From DATJYV01 sp035499415 (lineage in GTDB: Bacteria > Bacteroidota > Ignavibacteria > UBA10030), in assembly GCA_035499415.1 (NCBI GenBank), contig DATJYV010000031.1:1-15475 (forward strand): a DNA stretch of 15,475 bases, written 5' to 3'. Positions 6,924 to 13,006 of the stretch are shown here, piece after piece. A program made the translations under genes and the position numbers. The notes under the pieces were generated by a model, which searched no databases, was not told the origin of the DNA, and worked only from the letters and a program-made list of their open reading frames with translations. Each line of letters starts with the position of its first letter. Position 1 is the stretch's first letter.

Positions 6924-8063
6924 ATGAATTTCGAGTTCAGCGATACGCAGTTGATGATTCGCGAGACGGCGAGGAAATTTGCGCACGAAGAGCTCGCCCC
7001 GTCCGCGGACGAGAGGGACGAGAAGGAGTTATTTCCCGCGCAGGCGGTCGAACGGCTCGGCGAACTCGGGTTTCTGGGAATGATGGTCTCGGAATCCTAT
7101 GGAGGCGCGGGCCTGGATACGGTATCGTACGCGCTTGCGATGGAGGAAATTTCGAAAGTCGATGCTTCCGTCGGCGTCATCATGTCTGTCAACAATTCTC
7201 TCGTTTGCTGGGGAATCGAAACGTACGGCACAGAAGAGCAGAAACGGACGTTTCTTCCGGACCTCGCGGCAGGACGCAAACTCGGCGCGTTCGCGCTTTC
7301 CGAACCGGAAGCGGGGAGCGATGCGACGAATCAGCGGACGACCGCGGTTCGCGACGGAGATTTTTATGTGGTGAACGGGATGAAGAATTTCATTACGAAC
7401 GGGTCGAGTGCGGACGTGGTGCTGGTGATGGCATCGACCGACCGGACGAAAGGGGCCAAGGGAGTAACCGCGTTGATCGTGGAAAAGGGGACGCCGGGTT
7501 TCAGCGTTGCAAAAAAAGAGAAGAAGCTGGGAATCCGCAGTTCTGATACCGTCTCTCTCGCGTTCCAGGACTGCCGGGTTCCCGTTGGTCACAGAATCGG
7601 GGAAGAAGGATTCGGTATACGGTTCGCCCTCAAGACGCTCGACGGCGGACGCATCGGGATCGCATCGCAGGCGCTGGGCATCGCTCAGGCGTGCCTCGAA
7701 GCTTCGGTCAAGTACAGCAAGGAGCGAAAGGCATTCGGTTCGCCCCTCGCGGGGTTTCAGGCGATCCAGTTCAAGATCGCGGACATGGCCACGAACATCG
7801 ATGCGGCGCGCCTGCTTACGATGAAGGCCGCGTCGCTCAAGGACCAGAACGCGCCGTTTGCCGACGCGGCTTCGATGGCAAAGCTGTTCGCATCGCGGGT
7901 TGCGGTGAACGCGGCTCTCGAAGCAATCCAGATTCACGGCGGATACGGATACATTCGCGAATACAAGGTGGAACGCTTTCTCCGCGACGCAAAAATTACG
8001 GAGATATACGAAGGCACATCTGAGATCCAGGAAATCGTCATCGCCCGCTCGTTGCTCCAGTAG
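6924..8063 (+). CDS. bcd: Short-chain acyl-CoA dehydrogenase (butyryl-CoA dehydrogenase type)
   Basis: This FAD flavoprotein interconverts acyl-CoA and trans-2-enoyl-CoA, passing electrons to an ETF. From ATG 6924 it is 379 residues, the standard family length. Visible are the N-terminal helical domain (FSDTQLMIRETARKFA), the middle-domain signature GAFALSEPEAGSDA (121-134), NGMKNFITNG (151-160), KLGIRSSDT (201-209), and C-terminal FGSPLAGFQAIQFKIADM (271-288). IHGGYGYIREYKVERFLRDAKITEIYEGTSEIQ (337-369) contains Glu363 at the position of the short-chain catalytic base. The frame is open further upstream inside hbd, but GGGAG (6912-6916) sits 7 bases before ATG 6924 and fixes the start; ATG 6918 is too close. 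No etfAB lies nearby, so the electron carrier must be encoded elsewhere. Substrate chain length is inferred from context; a branched-chain acyl-CoA is possible. Confidence 0.93.
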   Translation: MNFEFSDTQLMIRETARKFAHEELAPSADERDEKELFPAQAVERLGELGFLGMMVSESYGGAGLDTVSYALAMEEISKVDASVGVIMSVNNSLVCWGIETYGTEEQKRTFLPDLAAGRKLGAFALSEPEAGSDATNQRTTAVRDGDFYVVNGMKNFITNGSSADVVLVMASTDRTKGAKGVTALIVEKGTPGFSVAKKEKKLGIRSSDTVSLAFQDCRVPVGHRIGEEGFGIRFALKTLDGGRIGIASQALGIAQACLEASVKYSKERKAFGSPLAGFQAIQFKIADMATNIDAARLLTMKAASLKDQNAPFADAASMAKLFASRVAVNAALEAIQIHGGYGYIREYKVERFLRDAKITEIYEGTSEIQEIVIARSLLQ

Positions 8064-8075
8064 TGTTCCGTTTTC

Positions 8076-8088
8076 CGACCGTCGGTCG
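8076..8088 (+). repeat. Short inverted repeat after the acyl-CoA dehydrogenase gene
   Basis: CGACCG-T-CGGTCG forms a 13-base near-perfect palindrome 12 bases beyond the stop codon. It can fold as a 5-bp hairpin with a GTC loop. No T-run follows, so it is at best a weak terminator or mRNA end. Confidence 0.3.
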
Positions 8089-8124
8089 TTCGTGCATCCT
8101 GCATCGTCCTCGGGCCCCCCAACC

Positions 8125-8153
8125 TTGTTTTTCCACGTTAATTTCGGTAAAAT
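8125..8153 (+). promoter_or_regulatory. Putative promoter of the lemA cluster
   Basis: TTGTTT (8125-8130) is followed after 17 bases by TAAAAT (8148-8153), matching 3/6 and 5/6 of the sigma-70 boxes. It sits in the 165-base gap before lemA, giving a leader of roughly 70 nt. The -10 and the spacing are good; the -35 is weak. Confidence 0.4.
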
Positions 8154-8228
8154 TGATTCTCCTCCGTGTCTGTTCCGAGAAACCCGGAGTGATCAATAAC
8201 CTGGTTCTTCCTAACTGAAAGGCCGAGC

Positions 8229-8834
8229 ATGAGCAAAGGACTTTCCATTTCCCTCGCCGTTATCGGCGTTTTCCTCCTCCTCGCCGTGAGCATTGTCGGC
8301 TGGGGAATCTCGACATACAACAAAATCGTGACGTCGGACGAGGGTGTTCGGTCGAGCTGGGGGCAAGTCGAAAATCAGTACCAACGCCGGTATGATCTTA
8401 TTCCCAACCTCGTCGAAACGGTGAAGGGCTACGCGAAGCAGGAGAAGGATGTGCTGGAAAATGTGACGGCTGCGCGCGCCAGCGTGGGCTCTCTCAAGGT
8501 GACACCCGAGGTGCTGCGCGACCCTCAGGCGTTCGCGCAATTCCAGAAGGCGCAGGACGGACTCGGCGCCGCACTCTCGCGGCTCCTCGTCGTGACGGAA
8601 AATTATCCAAACCTGAAGTCGAACGAAAACTTCCTGACACTCCAGTCCCAGCTTGAGGGGACGGAAAACCGCATCGCCGTCGAGCGCCGCCGGTTCAACG
8701 AAACAGTGCAGGCCTACAACGTGCTGATCCGCAGGTTTCCGGGTTCCATCGTCGCCGGCTTCGGCGGCTTCAAGGAGAACCAGTACTTCAAGGCGGCAGA
8801 GGCAGCCGAGCAGGCCCCGCAGGTGAAATTCTAA
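8229..8834 (+). CDS. lemA: LemA family membrane protein
   Basis: LemA proteins are small inner-membrane proteins with one N-terminal transmembrane helix and a long helical-bundle domain; their exact role is unresolved. The 201-residue protein has a hydrophobic helix at about 6-26. It is followed by the diagnostic block YNKIVTSDEGVRSSWGQVENQYQRRYDLIPNLVETVKGYA (30-69), ENVTAARAS (77-85), then LLVVTENYPNLKSNENFLTLQSQLEGTENRIAVERRRFNETVQAYN (119-164), all typical of the family. A Shine-Dalgarno-like AAAGG lies about 7 bases before the ATG. Only 8 bases separate it from a TPM-domain protein with a Gly-rich tail. LemA/TPM pairing is a widely conserved neighbourhood and suggests a joint envelope function. 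Length is normal. Confidence 0.95.
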   Translation: MSKGLSISLAVIGVFLLLAVSIVGWGISTYNKIVTSDEGVRSSWGQVENQYQRRYDLIPNLVETVKGYAKQEKDVLENVTAARASVGSLKVTPEVLRDPQAFAQFQKAQDGLGAALSRLLVVTENYPNLKSNENFLTLQSQLEGTENRIAVERRRFNETVQAYNVLIRRFPGSIVAGFGGFKENQYFKAAEAAEQAPQVKF

Positions 8835-8842
8835 CTCCCGCG

Positions 8843-9592
8843 ATGATCCCGTTTCTTTCCCTCATTCTTTTTGCCGCCCTTCCGGCCGGGCCCCAGTCGG
8901 ATACGGCCGGGCTGTCGATTCCCCGGCTCGACCAGCGGGTGACTGATTTCACGAACACGCTCAGCTATGTCGAGTGGAGCACGCTTGAATACCGGCTGAA
9001 ACATTTTGAGGATACGGCCTCGACGCAGGTAGTCGTCCTTATGGTGAAATCTCTTCAGGGAGACGATATTGAGGATTTTGCGAACAAGGTGTTCGAGGCG
9101 AACGGCATCGGGCAGAAGTCCAGGAACAACGGGGTTCTGCTCGTTGTCGCCAAAGACGACAGAAAGATCAAGATCGAAGTGGGCTACGGGCTTGAAGGGG
9201 TCCTGACAGACGCCTTGAGTTCGGAGATCATCCGGAATGAAATAGCGCCGAAATTCCGCGAAGGGAATTTTTTTGACGGCTTGTTGAACGGGGTTGTTGC
9301 AATCATGGCCGCGACGGCCGGGGAGTACCATGCAGGCGCGGGAAAGTCTGCTCCCACGATCTCCGCGGGCCTCCTCGTCGCCATGGGAATTTTTGTCTTC
9401 TACTTTCTCATGCCGATGATTGCCTCCCGACGCCGTTATGTATTCGGATCCCGCGGTGCCCGGTACTACGGTGGCTGGGGATACGGCGGGTGGGGGGGTG
9501 GATTCGGCGGAGGGTCGTTCGGAGGTGGTGGTGGTGGCTGGAGCGGCGGCGGAGGAATGTCGGGCGGCGGCGGCGCCTCGGGCGGCTGGTGA
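8843..9592 (+). CDS. TPM-domain membrane protein with Gly-rich C-terminus (YgcG family)
   Basis: The protein has 249 residues. A hydrophobic N-terminus (1-14) looks like a short signal peptide. An exported TPM domain (about 26-160) follows, with TQVVVLMVKSL (61-71), NNGVLLVVAKDDRKIKIEVGYGLEGVLTD (95-123) and IAPKFREGNFFDGLLNGV (134-151). Then come a transmembrane helix at about 173-193, a basic stop-transfer stretch (SRRR) and a tail (208-249) made almost wholly of Gly with Trp, Tyr, Phe and Ser. This is the usual architecture of the TPM partner of LemA. Acid phosphatase activity has been described for a plant TPM-domain relative; for bacterial members the function is uncertain. Gene spacing to lemA is 8 bases and no Shine-Dalgarno is evident, suggesting coupled translation. 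The G-rich tail DNA is repetitive and produces spurious antisense Pro-rich frames. Confidence 0.92.
   Translation: MIPFLSLILFAALPAGPQSDTAGLSIPRLDQRVTDFTNTLSYVEWSTLEYRLKHFEDTASTQVVVLMVKSLQGDDIEDFANKVFEANGIGQKSRNNGVLLVVAKDDRKIKIEVGYGLEGVLTDALSSEIIRNEIAPKFREGNFFDGLLNGVVAIMAATAGEYHAGAGKSAPTISAGLLVAMGIFVFYFLMPMIASRRRYVFGSRGARYYGGWGYGGWGGGFGGGSFGGGGGGWSGGGGMSGGGGASGGW
9477..9498 (+). other. Potential G-quadruplex in the coding strand of the TPM gene
   Basis: Four G-runs of at least three lie close together: GGGG (9477-9480), seven bases, GGG (9488-9490), one T, and a seven-G run (9492-9498) that can act as two more. This satisfies the usual intramolecular G4 pattern on the mRNA-sense strand. It is a by-product of Gly codons but could slow polymerase or ribosome. 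Confidence 0.4.
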
Positions 9593-9650
9593 CCAGTCGT
9601 TTTTGAAGACCAGGAAACGGAAATAATCAATTTCTCGCTGAAGGTTTGAG

Positions 9651-10703
9651 ATGCTCGTTTTGATGCGACAGGAAGCGACGAAGTCCGATGTCGAAAAAGT
9701 GAAGGAGAAGGTCCGGGCGCTCGGCTACGTTCCGCACGAGATTCCCGGCGCACAACGGACTGCAATCGGCATTACGGGCAATCAGGGACGGATCGACCCA
9801 GACCTTTTTCTGAGCATGATGGGCGTTCAGGATGCAGTCCCTGTTTCCAAACCGTACAAACTCGTGAGCCGTGAGGTCAAAGCGGAGGATTCCGAGATCT
9901 CTGTCGGCGGCGACATCGTCGGGGGTGAGGAGTTGACGATCATTGCCGGACCGTGTTCGGTCGAGAGCAGGTCCCAAATCCTGGAAGTTGCCCAGGAGCT
10001 TAAGGAGATGGGAGTATCGTTCCTGCGCGGGGGAGCGTTCAAACCGAGGACCTCGCCATACTCGTTCCAGGGACTCAAGCTCGAAGGATTGGAATATCTC
10101 CGCGAAGCGGCCCAACAAACCGGTATGCACATCGTAACGGAAGCCAAGGACACGGCAACGCTGCCCGCGATCCTGGAAACGGCCGACATCGTCCAGATCG
10201 GCGCCCGCAACATGTACAACTTCTCCCTGCTCGAAAGCGTCGGGGAAGCCCGAAAGCCGGTTCTCCTGAAACGATCCTTTTCTGCGACGGTCGAAGAACT
10301 CCTCATGTCGGCCGAATACATCGCTTCGAAGGGGAATTACCAGATCATCCTCTGCGAGCGAGGCATTCGGACGTTCGAGACGTCCACGCGGAACACCCTC
10401 GACCTGAACGCCGTCCCGGTCCTTAAGCGACTTTCTCATCTTCCCGTCCTCGTCGACCCGAGCCACGGTACGGGAGCGTGGGACCTGGTGGCGCCCATGT
10501 CCAAAGCGGCGATCGTTGCCGGCGCGGACGGGCTGATCATCGAAGTCCATCCGGACCCGGGAGCGGCACTCTCGGACGGATTCCAGTCGCTCCGGCCCGA
10601 CAAGTTCAAGGCCTTATTCGAAGAGATACGCGCGTTGGCCCCCGTTGTCCGTCGCTCTCTCGCGGGGAAAAAAAGGGTGGCAGTTCCGCTGCCGGGCGAA
10701 TGA
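9651..10703 (+). CDS. aroF: 3-deoxy-7-phosphoheptulonate (DAHP) synthase, type I-beta with ferredoxin-like N-domain
   Basis: This enzyme condenses phosphoenolpyruvate and erythrose 4-phosphate in the first step of the shikimate pathway. The 350-residue protein has an N-terminal ferredoxin-like regulatory domain (about 1-68: MLVLMRQEATKSDVEKV...GNQGRID), known in the Thermotoga enzyme to mediate Tyr/Phe feedback inhibition. The TIM barrel follows with AGPCSVES (99-106), GGAFKPRTSPYSFQG (127-141), EAKDT (164-168), GARNMYNFSLL (184-194), LLKRSF, ERGIRTFE (236-243), DPSHGTG (269-275) and IIEVHPDPGAALSDG (296-310). Probable metal ligands are Cys102, His272, Glu298 and Asp309. AAGG lies 6 bases before the ATG. 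No other aromatic-pathway gene is in the window. Its stop overlaps the ATG of a response regulator in an ATGA junction, so the two are translationally coupled. Confidence 0.95.
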   Translation: MLVLMRQEATKSDVEKVKEKVRALGYVPHEIPGAQRTAIGITGNQGRIDPDLFLSMMGVQDAVPVSKPYKLVSREVKAEDSEISVGGDIVGGEELTIIAGPCSVESRSQILEVAQELKEMGVSFLRGGAFKPRTSPYSFQGLKLEGLEYLREAAQQTGMHIVTEAKDTATLPAILETADIVQIGARNMYNFSLLESVGEARKPVLLKRSFSATVEELLMSAEYIASKGNYQIILCERGIRTFETSTRNTLDLNAVPVLKRLSHLPVLVDPSHGTGAWDLVAPMSKAAIVAGADGLIIEVHPDPGAALSDGFQSLRPDKFKALFEEIRALAPVVRRSLAGKKRVAVPLPGE

Positions 10704-11377
10704 CCGATATTACCGCAATTCGCGTCCTCCTCGTTGAGGACAATTCCGATACTGCGACGCTTGTCGAGCGGTATCTGAAACGGTTCGAAGGCGCGACGTT
10801 CGATGTCGTCTGGAAAGCGGATGGCGCAGACGCCCTTCGCACAGCCGTCGCGAACGGGGCGATTGACATTATTGTGCTCGACCACTTTCTCCCTTCGATG
10901 AACGGCGTTGAAGTGACGAAGGCGCTGAGGGAGAAGAAGATCCAGACCCCCATCGTTTTTCTGACGGTCAGCAAAGACACAAATCTCGCCGTCGAAGTGA
11001 TGAAACTCGGAGTGGATGATTACCTGGTCAAGGAGGATATTACGAGCAACGTATTTCCCCGGACCCTTCTGAGCGTTTTGGAGAAGCGGAAGCTCCGGAG
11101 GGAAGTGGATGAGCTGGAGATCAAGAAGAAGCGGCTTGAAGTCATGCAGGAGATGATTGTAGGGGTGACGAACGAAGTGAGCGAACCGCTGGAGTCCATG
11201 CGAACGGTGGTCGACCGTATGCTTGCGGCGGGAGGGCCGGAGAAGGCGGTCCGATACCTTGCCCTCATGAAGGAGAATATCGAACGCCTCGTCGTAAAGA
11301 TGGAGAAGCTCAAGAACCTCAAGGAAGACAAGACCGTCCAGTATATCAAGGACATCAAAATGATCGATCTGTCTTGA
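10700..11377 (+). CDS. Response regulator with C-terminal HisKA-like (His-less DHp) helical domain
   Basis: This 225-residue protein begins with a receiver domain (about 6-125): acidic pair Glu13/Asp14 in LLVEDNSD, phosphoacceptor Asp61 in IDIIVLDHFLPSMNG, Thr89 in VFLTVSKD and Lys111 in DDYLVKED. All are intact, so it should be phosphorylatable. Residues 127-207 are helical and heptad-like (EKRKLRREVDELEIKKKRLEVM...). They then read EMIVGVTNEVSEPLESM (151-167), which lines up with the kinase H-box pattern (VAHEINNPL) with Asn158 in place of His. No HATPase or DNA-binding domain follows. It is therefore probably a signalling adaptor or dimerisation module rather than a transcription factor; the partner kinase is not in the window. 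ATG 10700 overlaps the DAHP synthase stop by 4 bases; the longer upstream frame lies inside aroF and is rejected. Confidence 0.85.
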   Translation: MTDITAIRVLLVEDNSDTATLVERYLKRFEGATFDVVWKADGADALRTAVANGAIDIIVLDHFLPSMNGVEVTKALREKKIQTPIVFLTVSKDTNLAVEVMKLGVDDYLVKEDITSNVFPRTLLSVLEKRKLRREVDELEIKKKRLEVMQEMIVGVTNEVSEPLESMRTVVDRMLAAGGPEKAVRYLALMKENIERLVVKMEKLKNLKEDKTVQYIKDIKMIDLS

Positions 11378-11392
11378 AGGAATGAAGACGGG

Positions 11393-11845
11393 ATGAGCCA
11401 TCCAAAAAAGATATTTTCAGATGCCGACGCAGCCGCAATCGCGCATGCGATCACGGAAGCCGAGAAGACGACTGCCGGGGAAATTCGTGTCGGCATTCGT
11501 CAACGAAGGACTCGGGGAGAGCGGAAGCTCACGCTCGAACAGATGGCCCGGAAGGAATTTCACGAGCTCGGAATGACGAAGACGCAGGGAAAGACCGGGA
11601 TTCTCATCTTCCTTCTCCTGGAAGACCGCCAATTTTACATTCTGGCGGATGAAGGGATTCACTCGAAGGTCGACGAGGGGACCTGGGCGCGCATTGCGAC
11701 GGAGATGTCGGGTCACTTCTCGCGGAAGCAATTCCGCGAGGGGGTCATCTTCGGAGTGCAGTCGGTGGGACACGTTCTTTCAAAGCACGTCCCGGCCGGC
11801 AGGAAGGATCCGAACGAGCTTTCCAACGAAGTCGATATCCGTTAG
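11393..11845 (+). CDS. Soluble TPM-domain protein
   Basis: The 150-residue protein has the fold pattern of a TPM domain without signal peptide or transmembrane segment. It shows FSDADAAAIAHAITEAEKTTAGEIRVGI (8-35), MARKEFHELGMTKTQGKTGILIFLLLEDRQFYILADEGIHSKV (51-93) and W..IATEMSGHFSRKQFREGVIFGVQSVGHVLSKH (98-132). The -TGILIFLL..D..F.I..D.GI- block parallels NNGVLLVVAKDDRKIKIEVGYGLEG in the larger TPM protein upstream. In related genomes such short TPM proteins often sit beside lemA and the Gly-rich TPM gene; here the DAHP synthase and response regulator genes lie between. It starts 15 bases after the response regulator stop. The Shine-Dalgarno is weak (GAAGG about 12 bases upstream). Activity is unknown; cytoplasmic location is inferred. 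Confidence 0.85.
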   Translation: MSHPKKIFSDADAAAIAHAITEAEKTTAGEIRVGIRQRRTRGERKLTLEQMARKEFHELGMTKTQGKTGILIFLLLEDRQFYILADEGIHSKVDEGTWARIATEMSGHFSRKQFREGVIFGVQSVGHVLSKHVPAGRKDPNELSNEVDIR

Positions 11846-11865
11846 GGACGACAATCGCCAGTCGG

Positions 11866-12723
11866 ATGAAATTCAAAGTTGCCGTTGCGCAGATGGATTC
11901 GCGGGTGGGCGACCTGGAATCAAACCTCGCCCGCCACATGGCGCTGACGGACCAGGCTTTGAAAAGGGGGGCCAACCTCATTGTATTCCCCGAGCTGAGC
12001 CTGACCGGTTACTCCCTCAAGGATATCGCCTGGGAAATCGCCCTGGACCCGGAAAGAAGCAAGCACATCAAAACGCTCCGCACGAAGAGCAAGAAGATTT
12101 CGATCGTGCTCGGGTTCGTCGAAAACGGCCCGCATCACGGGATTTACAACAGCGCTCTCCTGCTCGAGGATGGAGAGGTGAAGCATATTCATCGGAAGAT
12201 TTATCCGCCGACGTATGGCATGTTCGAGGAGGGGAGATATTTCAGTGCCGGATCCACGGTGAGCGCTTTTTCGTCAAAGTGGGGCCGGCTGGGAATCCTT
12301 GTCTGCGAAGATATGTGGCACCTCTCGCTCCCGTACCTCCTGGCGATGGACGGGGCTGAAGTCATCCTCTGTCCGACGGCGAGTCCTGCACGCACGTCAG
12401 GAAACCGTCCGACCCTGCAAAATGCCGAGGTGAATTACGAACAACTTCGGTCGTACGCGCGCCTCCTGAGTACCTACATTATTTTTGCCAACCGCGTTGG
12501 CGTTGAAGACGGGGTCACCTTCTGGGGCGGTTCGGCAGTCGTCGGACCGGACGGGTCGATGCGGTCGACAGCAAAACTCTTAACAGAGGATCTGATCACG
12601 GCCGATATCGATTCGGAAGAAGTACGCCGAGCCCGAAGATTCTCCCGCCACTTTCTCGACGAACGCCCCGAAATCGTTTTGCGGTCCCTCCGCCGGATCC
12701 TCAGCTCGCGACTCTCATCGTAA
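11866..12723 (+). CDS. Carbon-nitrogen hydrolase (nitrilase superfamily amidase)
   Basis: The protein hydrolyses a C-N bond, most likely an amide. The 285-residue alpha-beta-beta-alpha domain has the catalytic triad Glu43 (FPELSLTGY), Lys111 (HRKIYPPTYGMFEEGRYF) and Cys147 (ILVCEDMWH), with Glu122 as the likely fourth residue. CEDMWH and the segment YPPTYGMFEEGRYF resemble the glutaminase domain of glutamine-dependent NAD synthetase, but there is no synthetase (ATP pyrophosphatase) domain and no nadE next door. The substrate could be an omega-amide, an N-carbamoyl compound or glutamine. It begins 20 bases after the TPM gene and may end that transcript. A MITE-like element starts 13 bases after its stop codon. 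The family assignment is secure; the substrate is unknown. Confidence 0.9.
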   Translation: MKFKVAVAQMDSRVGDLESNLARHMALTDQALKRGANLIVFPELSLTGYSLKDIAWEIALDPERSKHIKTLRTKSKKISIVLGFVENGPHHGIYNSALLLEDGEVKHIHRKIYPPTYGMFEEGRYFSAGSTVSAFSSKWGRLGILVCEDMWHLSLPYLLAMDGAEVILCPTASPARTSGNRPTLQNAEVNYEQLRSYARLLSTYIIFANRVGVEDGVTFWGGSAVVGPDGSMRSTAKLLTEDLITADIDSEEVRRARRFSRHFLDERPEIVLRSLRRILSSRLSS

Positions 12724-12735
12724 ACTATCTCCTCT

Positions 12736-12921
12736 GGAATTCCGGTAGTGTCCTATTTCCAAGCAACCGTCACCCCGAACTTTGGGCCGAAGGCCCATCA
12801 GCCTCTGGTTGAGGTTCGGGGTCTGTGAAGGTCAGATGCTGAAACGAGTTCAGCATGACGCTTCCTTGATACGTTGGAGCCCGCTGAATTGAGGACACTA
12901 CTGGAATTCCTGCATTATTGA
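12736..12921 (+). mobile_element. MITE-like non-coding element with terminal inverted repeats
   Basis: Positions 12736-12754 (GGAATTCCGGTAGTGTCCT) and 12892-12910 are inverted repeats of 19 bases with one mismatch. The 9-mer ATCTCCTCT flanks the unit on both sides (12727-12735 and 12922-12930), as a target duplication would. The right copy lies 11 bases outside the inverted repeat, so the exact end is unsure. There is no ORF. Inside are several stems: ACCCCGAAC/GTTCGGGGT (12772-12780 with 12814-12822) enclosing hairpins 12783-12797 and 12802-12814, then ATGCTGAA/TTCAGCAT (12836-12843 with 12849-12856). The GCTGAA...TTCAGCATGAC core resembles dispersed intergenic palindromes known from many bacterial genomes. 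Mobility would depend on a transposase elsewhere. Confidence 0.65.
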
Positions 12922-12946
12922 ATCTCCTCTCCGTTTTGCGTATCTT
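12918..12946 (+). promoter_or_regulatory. Putative htpX promoter, partly inside the MITE end
   Basis: TTGAAT (12918-12923) and TATCTT (12941-12946) are spaced by 17 bases, each matching 4/6 of the sigma-70 boxes. Initiation would be near 12953, about 54 nt before htpX. The -35 box spans the junction of the MITE-like element and its right-hand flanking repeat. Confidence 0.35.
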
Positions 12947-12956
12947 AGCACTTCGA

Positions 12957-12976
12957 TCGGGCATGACGATGCCCGA
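12957..12976 (+). promoter_or_regulatory. Perfect 8-bp inverted repeat in the htpX leader
   Basis: TCGGGCAT (12957-12964) and ATGCCCGA (12969-12976) are perfect inverted repeats around a GACG loop. They lie 30 bases before the htpX ATG and just after the inferred transcription start. This could be an operator for a dimeric repressor or a 5'-end mRNA hairpin that stabilises or senses temperature. It is not a CIRCE element. Confidence 0.45.
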
Positions 12977-13006
12977 AATTGACCAAGCAACTGTGGAGAA
13001 GGAATT

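Noticed and set aside
9466..9765. Pro-rich 99-codon minus-strand frame
   Set aside because: It is the complement of the Gly-rich TPM tail and has no independent coding evidence.
10478..10699. Upstream extension of the response regulator frame
   Set aside because: The 74 extra residues lie in a shadow frame of aroF and have no domain pattern; the receiver domain starts right after ATG 10700.
12945..12971. CIRCE heat-shock operator upstream of htpX
   Set aside because: TTAGCACTT matches the left half, but the right half GAGTGCTAA is absent at the required 9-base spacing.
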